From an uncultured Thiomonas sp. (GTDB taxonomy: Bacteria > Pseudomonadota > Gammaproteobacteria > Burkholderiales > Burkholderiaceae_C), in the NCBI GenBank assembly GCA_937927695.1, contig CALBRU010000045.1:1-11314 (forward strand): a stretch of 11,314 nt of DNA, given 5' to 3'. How positions within the stretch are numbered: the first letter of the stretch is position 1; each line of letters begins with the position of its first letter. Shown here piece after piece: positions 1 through 7,084 of this stretch. The position numbers were made by a program, and so were the translations under genes. The notes under the pieces were generated by a model, which saw only the letters and a list, made by a program, of their open reading frames with translations, made no database searches and was not told where the DNA came from.

Positions 1-1429
1 TCGGCCGCGCCAGATGCTCGTCAACCACCACACGCACCGCCCGCAGCACGCGCTCGTCCTCGCCCTCGGCATAGACGATGCGCTTTTTCGCTGCCTTTTT
101 GGCAATGCTGAACATGGGGCGCATCACCGCGCCGGACTGATAGACGAACTGCTGCAGGCTGTCGCGGTAGGCGTCCATGTCGGCGATGGGGCGGCGCGCC
201 ACGCCGCTTTTTGCCGCCGCCTCGGCCACCGCCGGGGCAATCTTGATCATCAGGCGCGGATCGAAGGGTTTGGGAATCAGGTAGTCGGGGCCGAAGCGCA
301 GCGGCTCACCCACATAGGTCGCCGCCACTACGTCGCTCTGCTCGGCCTGCGCCAGCTCGGCGATGGCGCGCACCGCGGCCACTTCCATCTCGGCGGTGAT
401 GGTGGTGGCGCCACTGTCAAGCGCACCGCGGAAGATGTAGGGGAAGCACAGCACGTTGTTGACCTGATTCGGATAGTCCGACCGGCCCGTGGCGATGATG
501 GCATCAGGCCGCACCGCGCGCGCCTCTTCCGGCAGGATTTCGGGCGTGGGGTTGGCTAGCGCCAGGATGATGGGCTTGTCCGCCATCCGCAGGGTGTATT
601 CGGGCTTGAGCACTCCGCCGGCCGAAAGGCCGAGAAACACATCCGCGCCGTCGATGATCTCGGCCAGGGTGCGCGCCGAAGTCTCTTGGGCGAAACGGCG
701 CTTGTCCTCGTCCATCAGTTCGGTACGCCCCGCATACACCACACCGGCCAGATCGCTGACCCAGATGTTCTTGCGCGACAGCCCCAGATCGACCAGCAGG
801 CTCAGGCAGGCCAGCGCCGCAGCGCCCGCGCCGGAGCACACCAGCTTGACCTGCGCCATGTCCTTGCCCACCACCTTCAGACCATTGAGGATGGCCGCGC
901 CGACGATGATGGCCGTGCCATGCTGGTCGTCATGGAACACCGGAATGTTCATGCGCGTGCGCAGCTTGCGCTCGACCTCGAAACACTCCGGCGCCTTGAT
1001 GTCTTCGAGGTTGATGCCGCCGAACGTGGGCTCCAGCGCGGCGATGACCTCGACCAACTTGGCCGGGTCTTTTTCGTTCACCTCGATGTCGAACACGTCG
1101 ATGCCCGCGAACTTCTTGAACAGCACCGCCTTGCCTTCCATCACCGGCTTGGCTGCCAGCGGGCCGATGTCGCCCAGCCCCAGCACCGCGGTGCCGTTGG
1201 TGATGACCGCCACCAGATTGCCGCGCGCGGTGTAGCGAAACGCATCATCGGGGTTGGACTGGATTTCTTCGCAGGCCGAGGCCACACCCGGCGAATAGGC
1301 CAGCGCCAGATCGCGCTGATTGGACAACTGCTTGGTGGCGACGACGGCGAGTTTGCCGGGGCGGGGAAATTCGTGATACTCAAGCGCGGCTTGGCGCAGC
1401 TTGGCCTTGGTGTCTTCGGGGCTGGACAT
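1..1429 (-). CDS. maeB: NADP-dependent malic enzyme (MaeB type), 5' part, truncated by window edge
   Basis: Oxidative decarboxylation of malate to pyruvate with NADP, a cytoplasmic link between the TCA cycle and pyruvate. The 476 residues present run without a stop from the ATG to the left edge. Visible motifs are AYSPGVA (Tyr45), GKAVLFKKFAGIDVFDIEV (around residue 100), FHDDQHGTA (165-173, metal and substrate region) and the Rossmann GAGAAA (200-205). RIVYAEGEDERV at 450-461 is the beginning of the phosphotransacetylase-like C-terminal domain, which marks the long MaeB form (usually about 760 residues), so roughly 280 residues lie outside the window. The start is fixed by an AGGAGG Shine-Dalgarno at 1442-1437, 7 nt before the ATG. 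It is transcribed divergently from thiL. The family call is near certain; cofactor choice is inferred from the family. Confidence 0.96.
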   Translation of the reverse strand, partial: MSSPEDTKAKLRQAALEYHEFPRPGKLAVVATKQLSNQRDLALAYSPGVASACEEIQSNPDDAFRYTARGNLVAVITNGTAVLGLGDIGPLAAKPVMEGKAVLFKKFAGIDVFDIEVNEKDPAKLVEVIAALEPTFGGINLEDIKAPECFEVERKLRTRMNIPVFHDDQHGTAIIVGAAILNGLKVVGKDMAQVKLVCSGAGAAALACLSLLVDLGLSRKNIWVSDLAGVVYAGRTELMDEDKRRFAQETSARTLAEIIDGADVFLGLSAGGVLKPEYTLRMADKPIILALANPTPEILPEEARAVRPDAIIATGRSDYPNQVNNVLCFPYIFRGALDSGATTITAEMEVAAVRAIAELAQAEQSDVVAATYVGEPLRFGPDYLIPKPFDPRLMIKIAPAVAEAAAKSGVARRPIADMDAYRDSLQQFVYQSGAVMRPMFSIAKKAAKKRIVYAEGEDERVLRAVRVVVDEHLARP

Positions 1430-1493
1430 GAAGTCTCCTCCTCACGCGGCCGTCGTGAACGTTTCGCATCTTGTCGCCGCACGGGAAGCTGCC

Positions 1494-1499
1494 ATTGTA
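1494..1499 (-). promoter_or_regulatory. Candidate -10 box for maeB
   Basis: TACAAT (five of six matches to the sigma-70 -10 consensus) lies on the minus strand 64 nt before the maeB start, which would give a leader of about 58 nt containing the strong Shine-Dalgarno. No good -35 hexamer is visible at 16-18 nt upstream, so this is a weak call. It is the best AT-containing element in the 136-bp maeB/thiL intergenic region. No comparable element was found for thiL. Confidence 0.35.
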
Positions 1500-1565
1500 G
1501 GAGCCTGCCGCCACCCCGATATGCGAACATGACGTGCAAACCACCTCTGACCACATAGCCTTTCC

Positions 1566-2537
1566 ATGACTGCACCGCTCGGCGAGTTCGATCTCATCGC
1601 CCGCTACTTCACCCGGCCCGTGCGCCGCGCCGTTCTGGGCGTGGGCGACGATTGCGCCTTGCTCGCCGCGCCCGCCGCAAATGAACAAATCGCCATTTCC
1701 AGCGACATGTTGGTGGAAGGCCGGCATTTCCTGCCCGGCGCCGATCCGGCCGCTTTAGGACACAAGGCGCTGGCGGTGAACCTGTCCGATCTGGCCGCCG
1801 TGGGCGCAAGGCCGCACGCTTTCACCTTGGCGCTGGCCTTGCCCGAGGCCGATCCACCCTGGCTCGAAGGCTTTGCGCGCGGCCTGTTCGCCTTGGCCGA
1901 AGCCCACGACATCGAACTGGTCGGCGGCGACACCACCCGCGGCCCTCGCAACCTCTGCATCACCGTGCTCGGACTCGTGCCCCGCGGCCAAGCGCTGCTG
2001 CGCAGCGGCGCGCGGCCCGGCGACGATCTTTGGGTCTCGGGCACCGTGGGCGACGCCCGGCTGGCGCTGGGCCATCGCCTGGGCGAATGGCCGCTGGACG
2101 CGCAGACGCAAGCCGCGACTTTTGCACGCATGGATCGCCCCGAACCCCGCGTCGCCCTCGGTCTGGCGCTGCGGGACGTGGCGCAGGCCGCGCTCGATAT
2201 TTCCGACGGCCTGCTTGCCGACCTCGGCCACCTCCTGCGCGCAAGCAGGGTGGGCGCCACCGTCGATGCCGACGCCTGCCCGGCCAGCGCAGCGCTTACC
2301 GCCCAACCCCCGCAGCGCCGCCGCCTGTGCCAACTCGCAGGCGGCGACGATTACGAACTCCTGTTCACCGCCCCACCCGCCGCACGCAACGCCGTTGCCG
2401 CCGCCGCGGCACAAGCCGCCACGCCCGTCACCCGCATCGGCCGCATCGACGCCGAGCCGGGCCTGCGGCTGATCGACGCGAGCGGACAGGTGTTGGACAA
2501 TGTCTATGCGGGCTTCGACCATTTCCGCTCGCCATGA
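1566..2537 (+). CDS. thiL: Thiamine-monophosphate kinase ThiL
   Basis: ATP-dependent phosphorylation of thiamine monophosphate to thiamine diphosphate, the last step of cofactor synthesis, in the cytoplasm. The 323-residue protein has the full AIR-synthase/ThiL set of motifs: GEFDLI (6-11), GDDCA (27-31), SDMLVEGRHF (46-55), NLSDLAAVGA (72-81), GGDTTRG (120-126), SGTVGDA (158-164), DISDGLLADLGH (211-222) and GGDDYELLFT (259-268). The Asp-rich loops bind Mg-nucleotide. Length is normal for the family. The ATG places GEF near the N-terminus as expected, although no Shine-Dalgarno is visible before it. It heads a probable thiL-pgpA-pncC operon; thiL next to pgpA is a common arrangement in proteobacteria. 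No frameshift or missing key residue is seen. Confidence 0.97.
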   Translation: MTAPLGEFDLIARYFTRPVRRAVLGVGDDCALLAAPAANEQIAISSDMLVEGRHFLPGADPAALGHKALAVNLSDLAAVGARPHAFTLALALPEADPPWLEGFARGLFALAEAHDIELVGGDTTRGPRNLCITVLGLVPRGQALLRSGARPGDDLWVSGTVGDARLALGHRLGEWPLDAQTQAATFARMDRPEPRVALGLALRDVAQAALDISDGLLADLGHLLRASRVGATVDADACPASAALTAQPPQRRRLCQLAGGDDYELLFTAPPAARNAVAAAAAQAATPVTRIGRIDAEPGLRLIDASGQVLDNVYAGFDHFRSP

Positions 2538-2559
2538 CGCACGTTTGCACTCCTCAGAC

Positions 2560-3075
2560 ATGACCACCCCCATTCCCGCCGCCGCACAAGGCGCCTCGTG
2601 GCGCTTCATGTGGCGCAACCCCCTGCATGTGCTCGCACTGGGTTTCGGCAGCGGCCTGTCGCCGATCGCGCCGGGCACTGCGGGCACGCTGTTCGCCTGG
2701 GCCAGCTACGCCCTGCTTTCGCTCTGGCTGGGCCCGCTGAGCTGGGCCGTGGTCATTGGCGTGGGCGCCGTGGTCGGCATCTGGGCCTGCGGCCATACCT
2801 CGCGTGCGCTGGGCCTGGAAGACGCCTCGCCCGTGGTGTGGGACGAGATCATCGCGTTCTGGCTCATTCTGCTGCTCGTCACCCCGGCGGGCTGGGCCGA
2901 GCAGTTGGCCGCTTTTCTGTTGTTTCGTGCCTTCGACGCGGGTAAATGGCTGGCCGTGGGCTGGGCCGACCGCCATGTGAAAGGCGGCTTCGGCATCATG
3001 CTCGACGACCTGATCGCCGCCGCCTTCACCCTGCTGGTGATGGCGCTGGGTATCCGGCTTTACGCCCTGTTCTGA
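2560..3075 (+). CDS. pgpA: Phosphatidylglycerophosphatase A
   Basis: Inner-membrane phosphatase that converts phosphatidylglycerol phosphate to phosphatidylglycerol. The 171-residue product has GFGSGLSPIAPGTAGTL (about 29-45), the acidic VVWDEIIAF segment, FRAFDAGK and GGFGIMLDD near the C-terminus, with several hydrophobic segments between them. These are the PgpA family signatures. The chosen ATG lies 22 nt after the thiL stop. In-frame starts further upstream would overlap thiL and add an uncharacteristic Arg/His-rich tail; none has a clear ribosome binding site. The segment after FDAGK reads WLAVGWADR, where the enterobacterial family has a Pro-rich KPWPI-type stretch (see findings). pncC begins 4 nt downstream, so the two are surely co-transcribed. 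Confidence 0.94.
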   Translation: MTTPIPAAAQGASWRFMWRNPLHVLALGFGSGLSPIAPGTAGTLFAWASYALLSLWLGPLSWAVVIGVGAVVGIWACGHTSRALGLEDASPVVWDEIIAFWLILLLVTPAGWAEQLAAFLLFRAFDAGKWLAVGWADRHVKGGFGIMLDDLIAAAFTLLVMALGIRLYALF

Positions 3076-3079
3076 GTCC

Positions 3080-3592
3080 ATGACCGGGCCCGACTTCGAC
3101 GCACTTTGCCGCCTTGCAGCCGATGTCGGTGCGGCCTGTCGCGCGCGCGGCTGGCGGCTGGCCACCGCCGAATCCTGCACTGGCGGGCTGGTCTCGGCGG
3201 CCGTCACCAGCGTGGCCGGATCGAGCGACTGGTTCGACCGGGGTTTTGTCACCTACAGCAATGCCGCCAAATCCGATCTGCTCGGCGTGAACCCGGCGCT
3301 GTTTGCGCAGGTCGGTGCGGTGAGCCCGGAGGTCGCCCGCGCGATGGCGCTGGGCGCGCGGCAACGCGCGGGGGTGGAGGTCGCCGTGGCGATCACCGGC
3401 ATCGCCGGGCCAGGCGGCGGCTCAGTAGAAAAACCGGTGGGCACGGTGTGGTTCGGGCTGGCCTGGAAAGAAGGTGACGCAGTGCGGAGCGAAACCCGTC
3501 ACGCCCTGTTCAAGGGCGACCGGGACAGCGTGCGTCTGCAGGCTGCAGAGTTTGCACTGCGCTGGCTGCTGCAGGCGGCGCAGCGGTCATAG
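3080..3592 (+). CDS. pncC: Nicotinamide-nucleotide amidase PncC (stand-alone CinA C-terminal domain)
   Basis: Deamidates nicotinamide mononucleotide to nicotinic acid mononucleotide, returning the product of NAD breakdown (for example from DNA ligase) to NAD synthesis. The 170-residue protein is a single CinA C-terminal domain with ATAESCTGG (28-36, Ser32 the expected nucleophile), GFVTYSNAAK (55-64, Tyr59 and Lys64 conserved), AVSPEVARAMA and ITGIAGPGGGS. No N-terminal molybdopterin-binding-like domain is present, so this is the short form rather than full CinA. It starts 4 nt after pgpA and is the last gene of the thiL-pgpA-pncC group. It converges on the GST gene with only 12 bp between the stop codons. 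The activity is inferred from the family; the fold assignment is clear. Confidence 0.95.
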   Translation: MTGPDFDALCRLAADVGAACRARGWRLATAESCTGGLVSAAVTSVAGSSDWFDRGFVTYSNAAKSDLLGVNPALFAQVGAVSPEVARAMALGARQRAGVEVAVAITGIAGPGGGSVEKPVGTVWFGLAWKEGDAVRSETRHALFKGDRDSVRLQAAEFALRWLLQAAQRS

Positions 3593-3623
3593 GCGCGCGC
3601 CGCGTCAGCCCTGCGGCGGCGCC
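3592..3623. other. GC-rich imperfect hairpin at the pncC/GST convergent ends
   Basis: The arms GGCGCGCGCCGC (3592-3603) and GCGGCGGCGCC (3613-3623) pair with one irregularity around a 9-nt loop. They span the region between the two convergent stop codons. There is no T-tract on either side, so it does not qualify as an intrinsic terminator. It may stall polymerase or protect 3' ends, but GC-rich DNA makes such arms common by chance. Confidence 0.25.
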
Positions 3624-4225
3624 GTATCGCGGAACGACGGACGCTGCATCAACTTGTCGTAGAGCTTGGCGAGATTGGGGTACTGCTGCTGCCAGCCGAG
3701 CTCAGGAAAGCGAAACACCACATAGCCCAGAGCGGCCCCCACGGCAATATCGGCCAGACTGAGATGGTTGCCGCTGCAAAACGGCTTGTCGCCCAGGCCG
3801 TGCGACATGGCTTTGACGCCGGACTCCACCTTGCCCATCTGCCGCGCAATCCACGCCGGGCTGCGCTGCGCTTCGGTGCGGCCGGGCCAGGTCTGCTCCA
3901 GCCGGGCCGTGGCCGCGGCGTCCATCACCCCATCGGCCAGAGCCTCCCAAGTACGGACTTCGGCGCGCTCGCGTCCGCCCGCAGGGATGAGTTTGCCCAC
4001 GGGGGTCAGGGTGTCGAGATATTCGACGATCACCCGCGAGTCGAAAATCGCTTCGCCATCGTCGAGCACCAGGCACGGCACCTTGCCCAGCGGGTTGGAG
4101 CGACCGATCTGGGTCGCGTCCGACCAGACGTTCTCTTCTTCCCACTTGGCGTCGATTTTTTTTTCGGCCAGCATGATGCGCACCTTGCGCACGTAAGGAC
4201 TGGTCAGGGAGCCGATGAGTTTCAT
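3605..4225 (-). CDS. Glutathione S-transferase, YibF-like
   Basis: Cytosolic GST-fold protein of 206 residues. The N-terminal thioredoxin-like domain begins MKLIGSLTSPYVRKVRIMLA and contains NPLGKVPCL (with the cis-Pro of the fold) and the glutathione-binding EAIFDSRVIVEYLD. The all-helical C-terminal domain carries NHLSLADIAVG, the GST N-capping box. The start and the ALADGVMDA stretch resemble E. coli YibF, which has no well-defined substrate, so the physiological role is unknown. The catalytic position appears to be Ser/Thr (LTSP), not Cys. The ATG at 4225 was chosen because family members start with MKL; a TTG 15 nt upstream is less likely. A run of nine A covers codons 21-24. It is divergent from purB. 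Confidence 0.93.
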   Translation of the reverse strand: MKLIGSLTSPYVRKVRIMLAEKKIDAKWEEENVWSDATQIGRSNPLGKVPCLVLDDGEAIFDSRVIVEYLDTLTPVGKLIPAGGRERAEVRTWEALADGVMDAAATARLEQTWPGRTEAQRSPAWIARQMGKVESGVKAMSHGLGDKPFCSGNHLSLADIAVGAALGYVVFRFPELGWQQQYPNLAKLYDKLMQRPSFRDTAPPQG

Positions 4226-4277
4226 GTTTTGGCACTGCAATCAATAGGCGTTCGAGTATATCAACCGGCCTCGATGC

Positions 4278-4310
4278 CGGGCTGCAGCACGCGCCGCGCG
4301 CCGCAGCCCG
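4278..4310. promoter_or_regulatory. Inverted repeat upstream of purB
   Basis: Perfect 8-bp arms CGGGCTGC (4278-4285) and GCAGCCCG (4303-4310) enclose 17 nt. If transcription of purB starts upstream, this forms a hairpin in the leader; if it starts at the TACAAT box, it is a DNA dyad covering the -35 region and could be an operator. No T-tract follows. It does not resemble the E. coli PurR box. Confidence 0.3.
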
Positions 4311-4317
4311 CAATTCC

Positions 4318-4323
4318 TACAAT
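4318..4323 (+). promoter_or_regulatory. Candidate -10 box directly before purB
   Basis: TACAAT (five of six to consensus) ends 6 nt before the purB ATG at 4330, the distance at which RNA polymerase would start on or next to the start codon. No Shine-Dalgarno lies between the box and the ATG. No recognisable -35 is present at 17 nt. This supports, weakly, a leaderless purB transcript. Confidence 0.35.
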
Positions 4324-4329
4324 GCCCGC

Positions 4330-5733
4330 ATGAGCACGAATCCCACACCGCAATCCGCCGCGCTGTCCACACTGGACGCGCTTTCGCCCCTGGACGGGCG
4401 CTATGCCGCCAAGGTTGACGCCCTGCGCGCGCATCTGTCCGAGGCCGGGCTGATGCGCAGCCGCGTCCAGGTTGAAGTGGCTTGGTTCATCGGTCTGTCC
4501 GATCTGGGGCTGCCGGAATTTCCCGCGCTGCCACCTTCGGCGCGGGCGGCGTTGCAGGCGCTGGTGGCCGGTTTCGGCAGCACGCAGGCTGCGGAAATCA
4601 AGGCCATCGAGCGCACCACCAACCACGACGTCAAGGCGGTGGAGTATTGGCTCAAGGCGCAAACCGCCGAGATGGCCGACGTGCACCGGCACGCCGAGTT
4701 CTTCCACTTCGCCTGCACCTCGGAAGACATCAACAACACCGCGCATGGGCTGATGCTCGCGGGCGCGCGGCGTGAAGTCGTCATGCCGCTGCTGCAACGC
4801 GTGCTGCGGCGGCTGCTCGACCTCACCGCCGAGCTGGCCGAGCAGCCCATGCTGTCGCGCACCCACGGCCAGACGGCCAGCCCCACCACCCTGGGGAAGG
4901 AATTTGCCAACGTCGCCCACCGCCTGCAGCGTGCCATGGCGGCCATCGAGTCGGTCGAGCTGAGCGCCAAGATGAATGGCGCGGTGGGCAATTACAACGC
5001 GCACCTAGCCGCCTACCCCGAGGTGGACTGGGAGGCGTTTGCGAGCAAGGTGGTCGAGTCGCTCGGTCTGAGCTTCAACCCCTACACCATCCAGATCGAG
5101 CCGCACGACGCCATGGCCGAACTGTTCGATGCCGTCGCCCGCGCCAACACCCTGTTGATCGATCTCAGCCGCGACATCTGGGGCTATATTTCCTGGGGCT
5201 ATTTCAAGCAAAAGACCAAGGCGGGCGAAATCGGCTCGTCCACCATGCCGCACAAAGTCAACCCCATCGACTTCGAGAACGCCGAGGGCAATCTGGGCAT
5301 AGCCAACGCGCTGCTGCGGCACCTGAGCGACAAGCTGCCGATCTCGCGCTTCCAACGCGACCTGACCGACTCGACCGTGCTGCGCAATATGGGCGTGGCG
5401 CTGGGCCACAGCGTGCTGGCCTGGGACTCGTTGCTGCGCGGGCTCGACAAGCTGCTGGTCCACCCCCAACGCCTGGCTGAAGATCTCGACAACGCATGGG
5501 AAGTGCTGGCCGAACCGGTGCAGACCGTCATGCGCCGCCACGGTCTGCCCAGCCCTTACGAGCAGCTCAAGGAATTGACCCGCGGCAAGGCCATCACGGC
5601 AGACTCCATGCGGGGCTTCATCAAAGGACTGAATCTGCCCGAAGACGACCGCCAACGCCTGCTCGCCATGACCCCCGCCAGCTACACCGGGCTGGCCGCC
5701 GAACTGGCCAAGCGTCTGGCCGCAGAGCGCTGA
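4330..5733 (+). CDS. purB: Adenylosuccinate lyase
   Basis: Cytoplasmic lyase acting twice in purine synthesis: SAICAR to AICAR plus fumarate, and adenylosuccinate to AMP plus fumarate. The 467-residue protein is of the E. coli PurB type (456 residues). It opens with LSPLDGRYAAKVDALR and has ACTSEDINNTAHG (128-140), SRTHGQTASPTTLGKE (His179, the expected catalytic His) and the fumarase/aspartase superfamily signature GSSTMPHKVNPIDFEN (302-317), whose Ser303/Ser304 loop carries the catalytic base. All key residues are present. The ATG at 4330 gives the usual short N-terminal extension; an ATG at 4322 is out of frame. There is no clear Shine-Dalgarno. A small membrane-protein gene follows after 17 bp, probably in the same transcript. 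Confidence 0.98.
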   Translation: MSTNPTPQSAALSTLDALSPLDGRYAAKVDALRAHLSEAGLMRSRVQVEVAWFIGLSDLGLPEFPALPPSARAALQALVAGFGSTQAAEIKAIERTTNHDVKAVEYWLKAQTAEMADVHRHAEFFHFACTSEDINNTAHGLMLAGARREVVMPLLQRVLRRLLDLTAELAEQPMLSRTHGQTASPTTLGKEFANVAHRLQRAMAAIESVELSAKMNGAVGNYNAHLAAYPEVDWEAFASKVVESLGLSFNPYTIQIEPHDAMAELFDAVARANTLLIDLSRDIWGYISWGYFKQKTKAGEIGSSTMPHKVNPIDFENAEGNLGIANALLRHLSDKLPISRFQRDLTDSTVLRNMGVALGHSVLAWDSLLRGLDKLLVHPQRLAEDLDNAWEVLAEPVQTVMRRHGLPSPYEQLKELTRGKAITADSMRGFIKGLNLPEDDRQRLLAMTPASYTGLAAELAKRLAAER

Positions 5734-5750
5734 AGCACGGGAGACCCGCC

Positions 5751-6113
5751 ATGCTCAAACTCCTGCTCAAGTGGCTTCTGTCCGCCTGCGCGCTGCTGGC
5801 TGTGGCCTATCTCTACAGCGGCGTGCAGGTGGCGGGCTTTGGTGCGGCCATGTGGGCGGCGCTGTTCATCGGTCTGCTCAATGCGCTGGTGCGGCCTATT
5901 CTGTTCATCCTCACGCTGCCGATCACCATTCTGACCCTCGGGCTGTTTTTCTTTGTGCTCAACGCCGCCATGTTCTATGCGGCGTCCGGCGTGATCGATG
6001 GCTTTCATGTGCGCAGCTTCGGCGCGGCGCTGCTCGGGTCGATTCTCTACAGCATCGCCGGGGTCATCATCGACAGCGCGCTGGAAGGGGTGCAGTTCGG
6101 ACGGCGCCGGTAA
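5751..6113 (+). CDS. Small four-helix membrane protein, phage holin 4 superfamily (YvlD-like)
   Basis: This 120-residue protein is almost entirely hydrophobic, with probable transmembrane helices near 4-22, 28-46, 51-77 and 89-108 and a basic tail ending GRRR. The motif LLNALVRPILFILTLPITILTLGLF (split here only for reference to residues 42-66) is typical of the family known as phage holin 4_2 or COG1950. The name is historical: members are widespread chromosomal proteins of unknown function and nothing phage-like is nearby. A GGGAGA Shine-Dalgarno at 5739-5744 fixes the start. It lies 17 bp after purB and ends just before the terminator, so it is the last gene of that transcription unit. Confidence 0.9.
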   Translation: MLKLLLKWLLSACALLAVAYLYSGVQVAGFGAAMWAALFIGLLNALVRPILFILTLPITILTLGLFFFVLNAAMFYAASGVIDGFHVRSFGAALLGSILYSIAGVIIDSALEGVQFGRRR

Positions 6114-6124
6114 GCGGCGCCAGC

Positions 6125-6165
6125 AAAAAGCCCGGCTGACCGTGAGGCCAGTCGGGCTTTGTTTT
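6125..6165. terminator. Bidirectional intrinsic terminator between the holin-family gene and htpX
   Basis: A 12-bp stem, AAAGCCCGGCTG (6127-6138) with CAGTCGGGCTTT (6149-6160), has one G-U pair and a 10-nt loop. On the plus strand it is followed by GTTTTG. On the minus strand the A run at 6125-6129 gives a TTTTT tail. It sits between convergent genes, 12 bp after one stop and about 15 bp before the other, and can end both transcripts. Confidence 0.88.
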
Positions 6166-6180
6166 GCCCTGCGCCGCAGT

Positions 6181-7050
6181 TCAGCCTTGCCAGGCCTGAG
6201 CCGTGCCGGCCTGCGCCATCTGCATCAACCGCGCCACGCGCTCTTCGGTGGACGGGTGCGTGCTGAACAACTTGGCGATGCCGCCCCCGTGCAAGGGGTT
6301 GAGAATCATCATCTGCGCCGTGGCCGGATGCGCCTCGGCGGCTTGGAACGGCACGCCGCGCGCGTAAGCCTCGATCTTCTGCAAAGCTGCTGCCAGCGCT
6401 GCCGGATCGCCCGAGATTTCGGCGCCGCCCCGATCGGCCTCGAACTCGCGGGCGCGGGAAATCGCCATCTGGATCAGGCTGGCGGCCAGGGGCGCCAGAA
6501 GGGCCACCGCAATGCTGGCGATGGGATTCACCGGTCGACCTTCGGAGTCGCGTCCACCGAAGAACATCGCAAAGTTCGCCAGCGCCGAGATGGCCCCGGC
6601 CATGGTGGCGGAAACGGTGGAAATCAGAATGTCACGGTGCTTCACATGCGCCAGTTCATGCGCCATCACCCCGCGCAACTCACGCGCGCTGAGTACGCGC
6701 AGGATGCCGGTGGTGGCCGCAACCGCCGCGTGCTCCGGGTTGCGGCCGGTGGCGAAGGCGTTGGGCGCGTCTTCCTGGATGAGATAGACCCGCGGCATGG
6801 GCAGACCGGCGCGCTGGGCAAGCTCCTGCACCATGGCGTAGAACTGGGGCGCGCTGCTGGCGTCGACCTCTTGCGCGTTGTACATCTTCAGCACCATCTT
6901 GTCGCTGAACCAGTAGCTGAAGAAGTTCATTCCCAACGCGAACAGCAACGCCAGAATCATGCCTTTCTGTCCGCCCAGCATGGAGCCGATCACCACGAAC
7001 AACGCGGTGATCGCAGCCATCAGGATGGCGGTTTTCATGATATTGAACAT
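6181..7050 (-). CDS. htpX: Membrane zinc metalloprotease HtpX (M48 family)
   Basis: Inner-membrane protease that degrades misfolded membrane proteins alongside FtsH. The 289-residue protein has two N-terminal hydrophobic segments (about 5-25 and 31-48), the zinc-binding HELAH (131-135), two further hydrophobic stretches (about 145-165 and 175-195), SRAREFEAD (198-206; the EFEAD acidic residue supplies the third zinc ligand) and the C-terminal FSTHPSTEERVARL common to bacterial HtpX. Length matches the family. The ATG has a GGAG Shine-Dalgarno at 7060-7057, 6 nt before it. It lies 92 bp downstream of fmt on the same strand, and a sigma-32-like promoter in that gap suggests separate heat-shock transcription, as known for E. 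coli htpX. The bidirectional terminator ends its transcript. Confidence 0.97.
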   Translation of the reverse strand: MFNIMKTAILMAAITALFVVIGSMLGGQKGMILALLFALGMNFFSYWFSDKMVLKMYNAQEVDASSAPQFYAMVQELAQRAGLPMPRVYLIQEDAPNAFATGRNPEHAAVAATTGILRVLSARELRGVMAHELAHVKHRDILISTVSATMAGAISALANFAMFFGGRDSEGRPVNPIASIAVALLAPLAASLIQMAISRAREFEADRGGAEISGDPAALAAALQKIEAYARGVPFQAAEAHPATAQMMILNPLHGGGIAKLFSTHPSTEERVARLMQMAQAGTAQAWQG

Positions 7051-7084
7051 GCTTCACTCCGATACGTTTGGATACAACAGCGCT

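Noticed and set aside
14..1558. Overlapping plus-strand open frames covering the first 1.5 kb
   Set aside because: All are shadows of maeB, which reads continuously on the minus strand from 1429 to the left edge with malic enzyme motifs.
3592..3623. Intrinsic terminator between pncC and the GST gene
   Set aside because: The hairpin is imperfect and no T-tract follows on either strand, so it is listed only as a possible structure.
5751..6113. Prophage remnant suggested by the phage holin family name
   Set aside because: The family is common on chromosomes, and no endolysin, integrase, att site or other phage gene is present.
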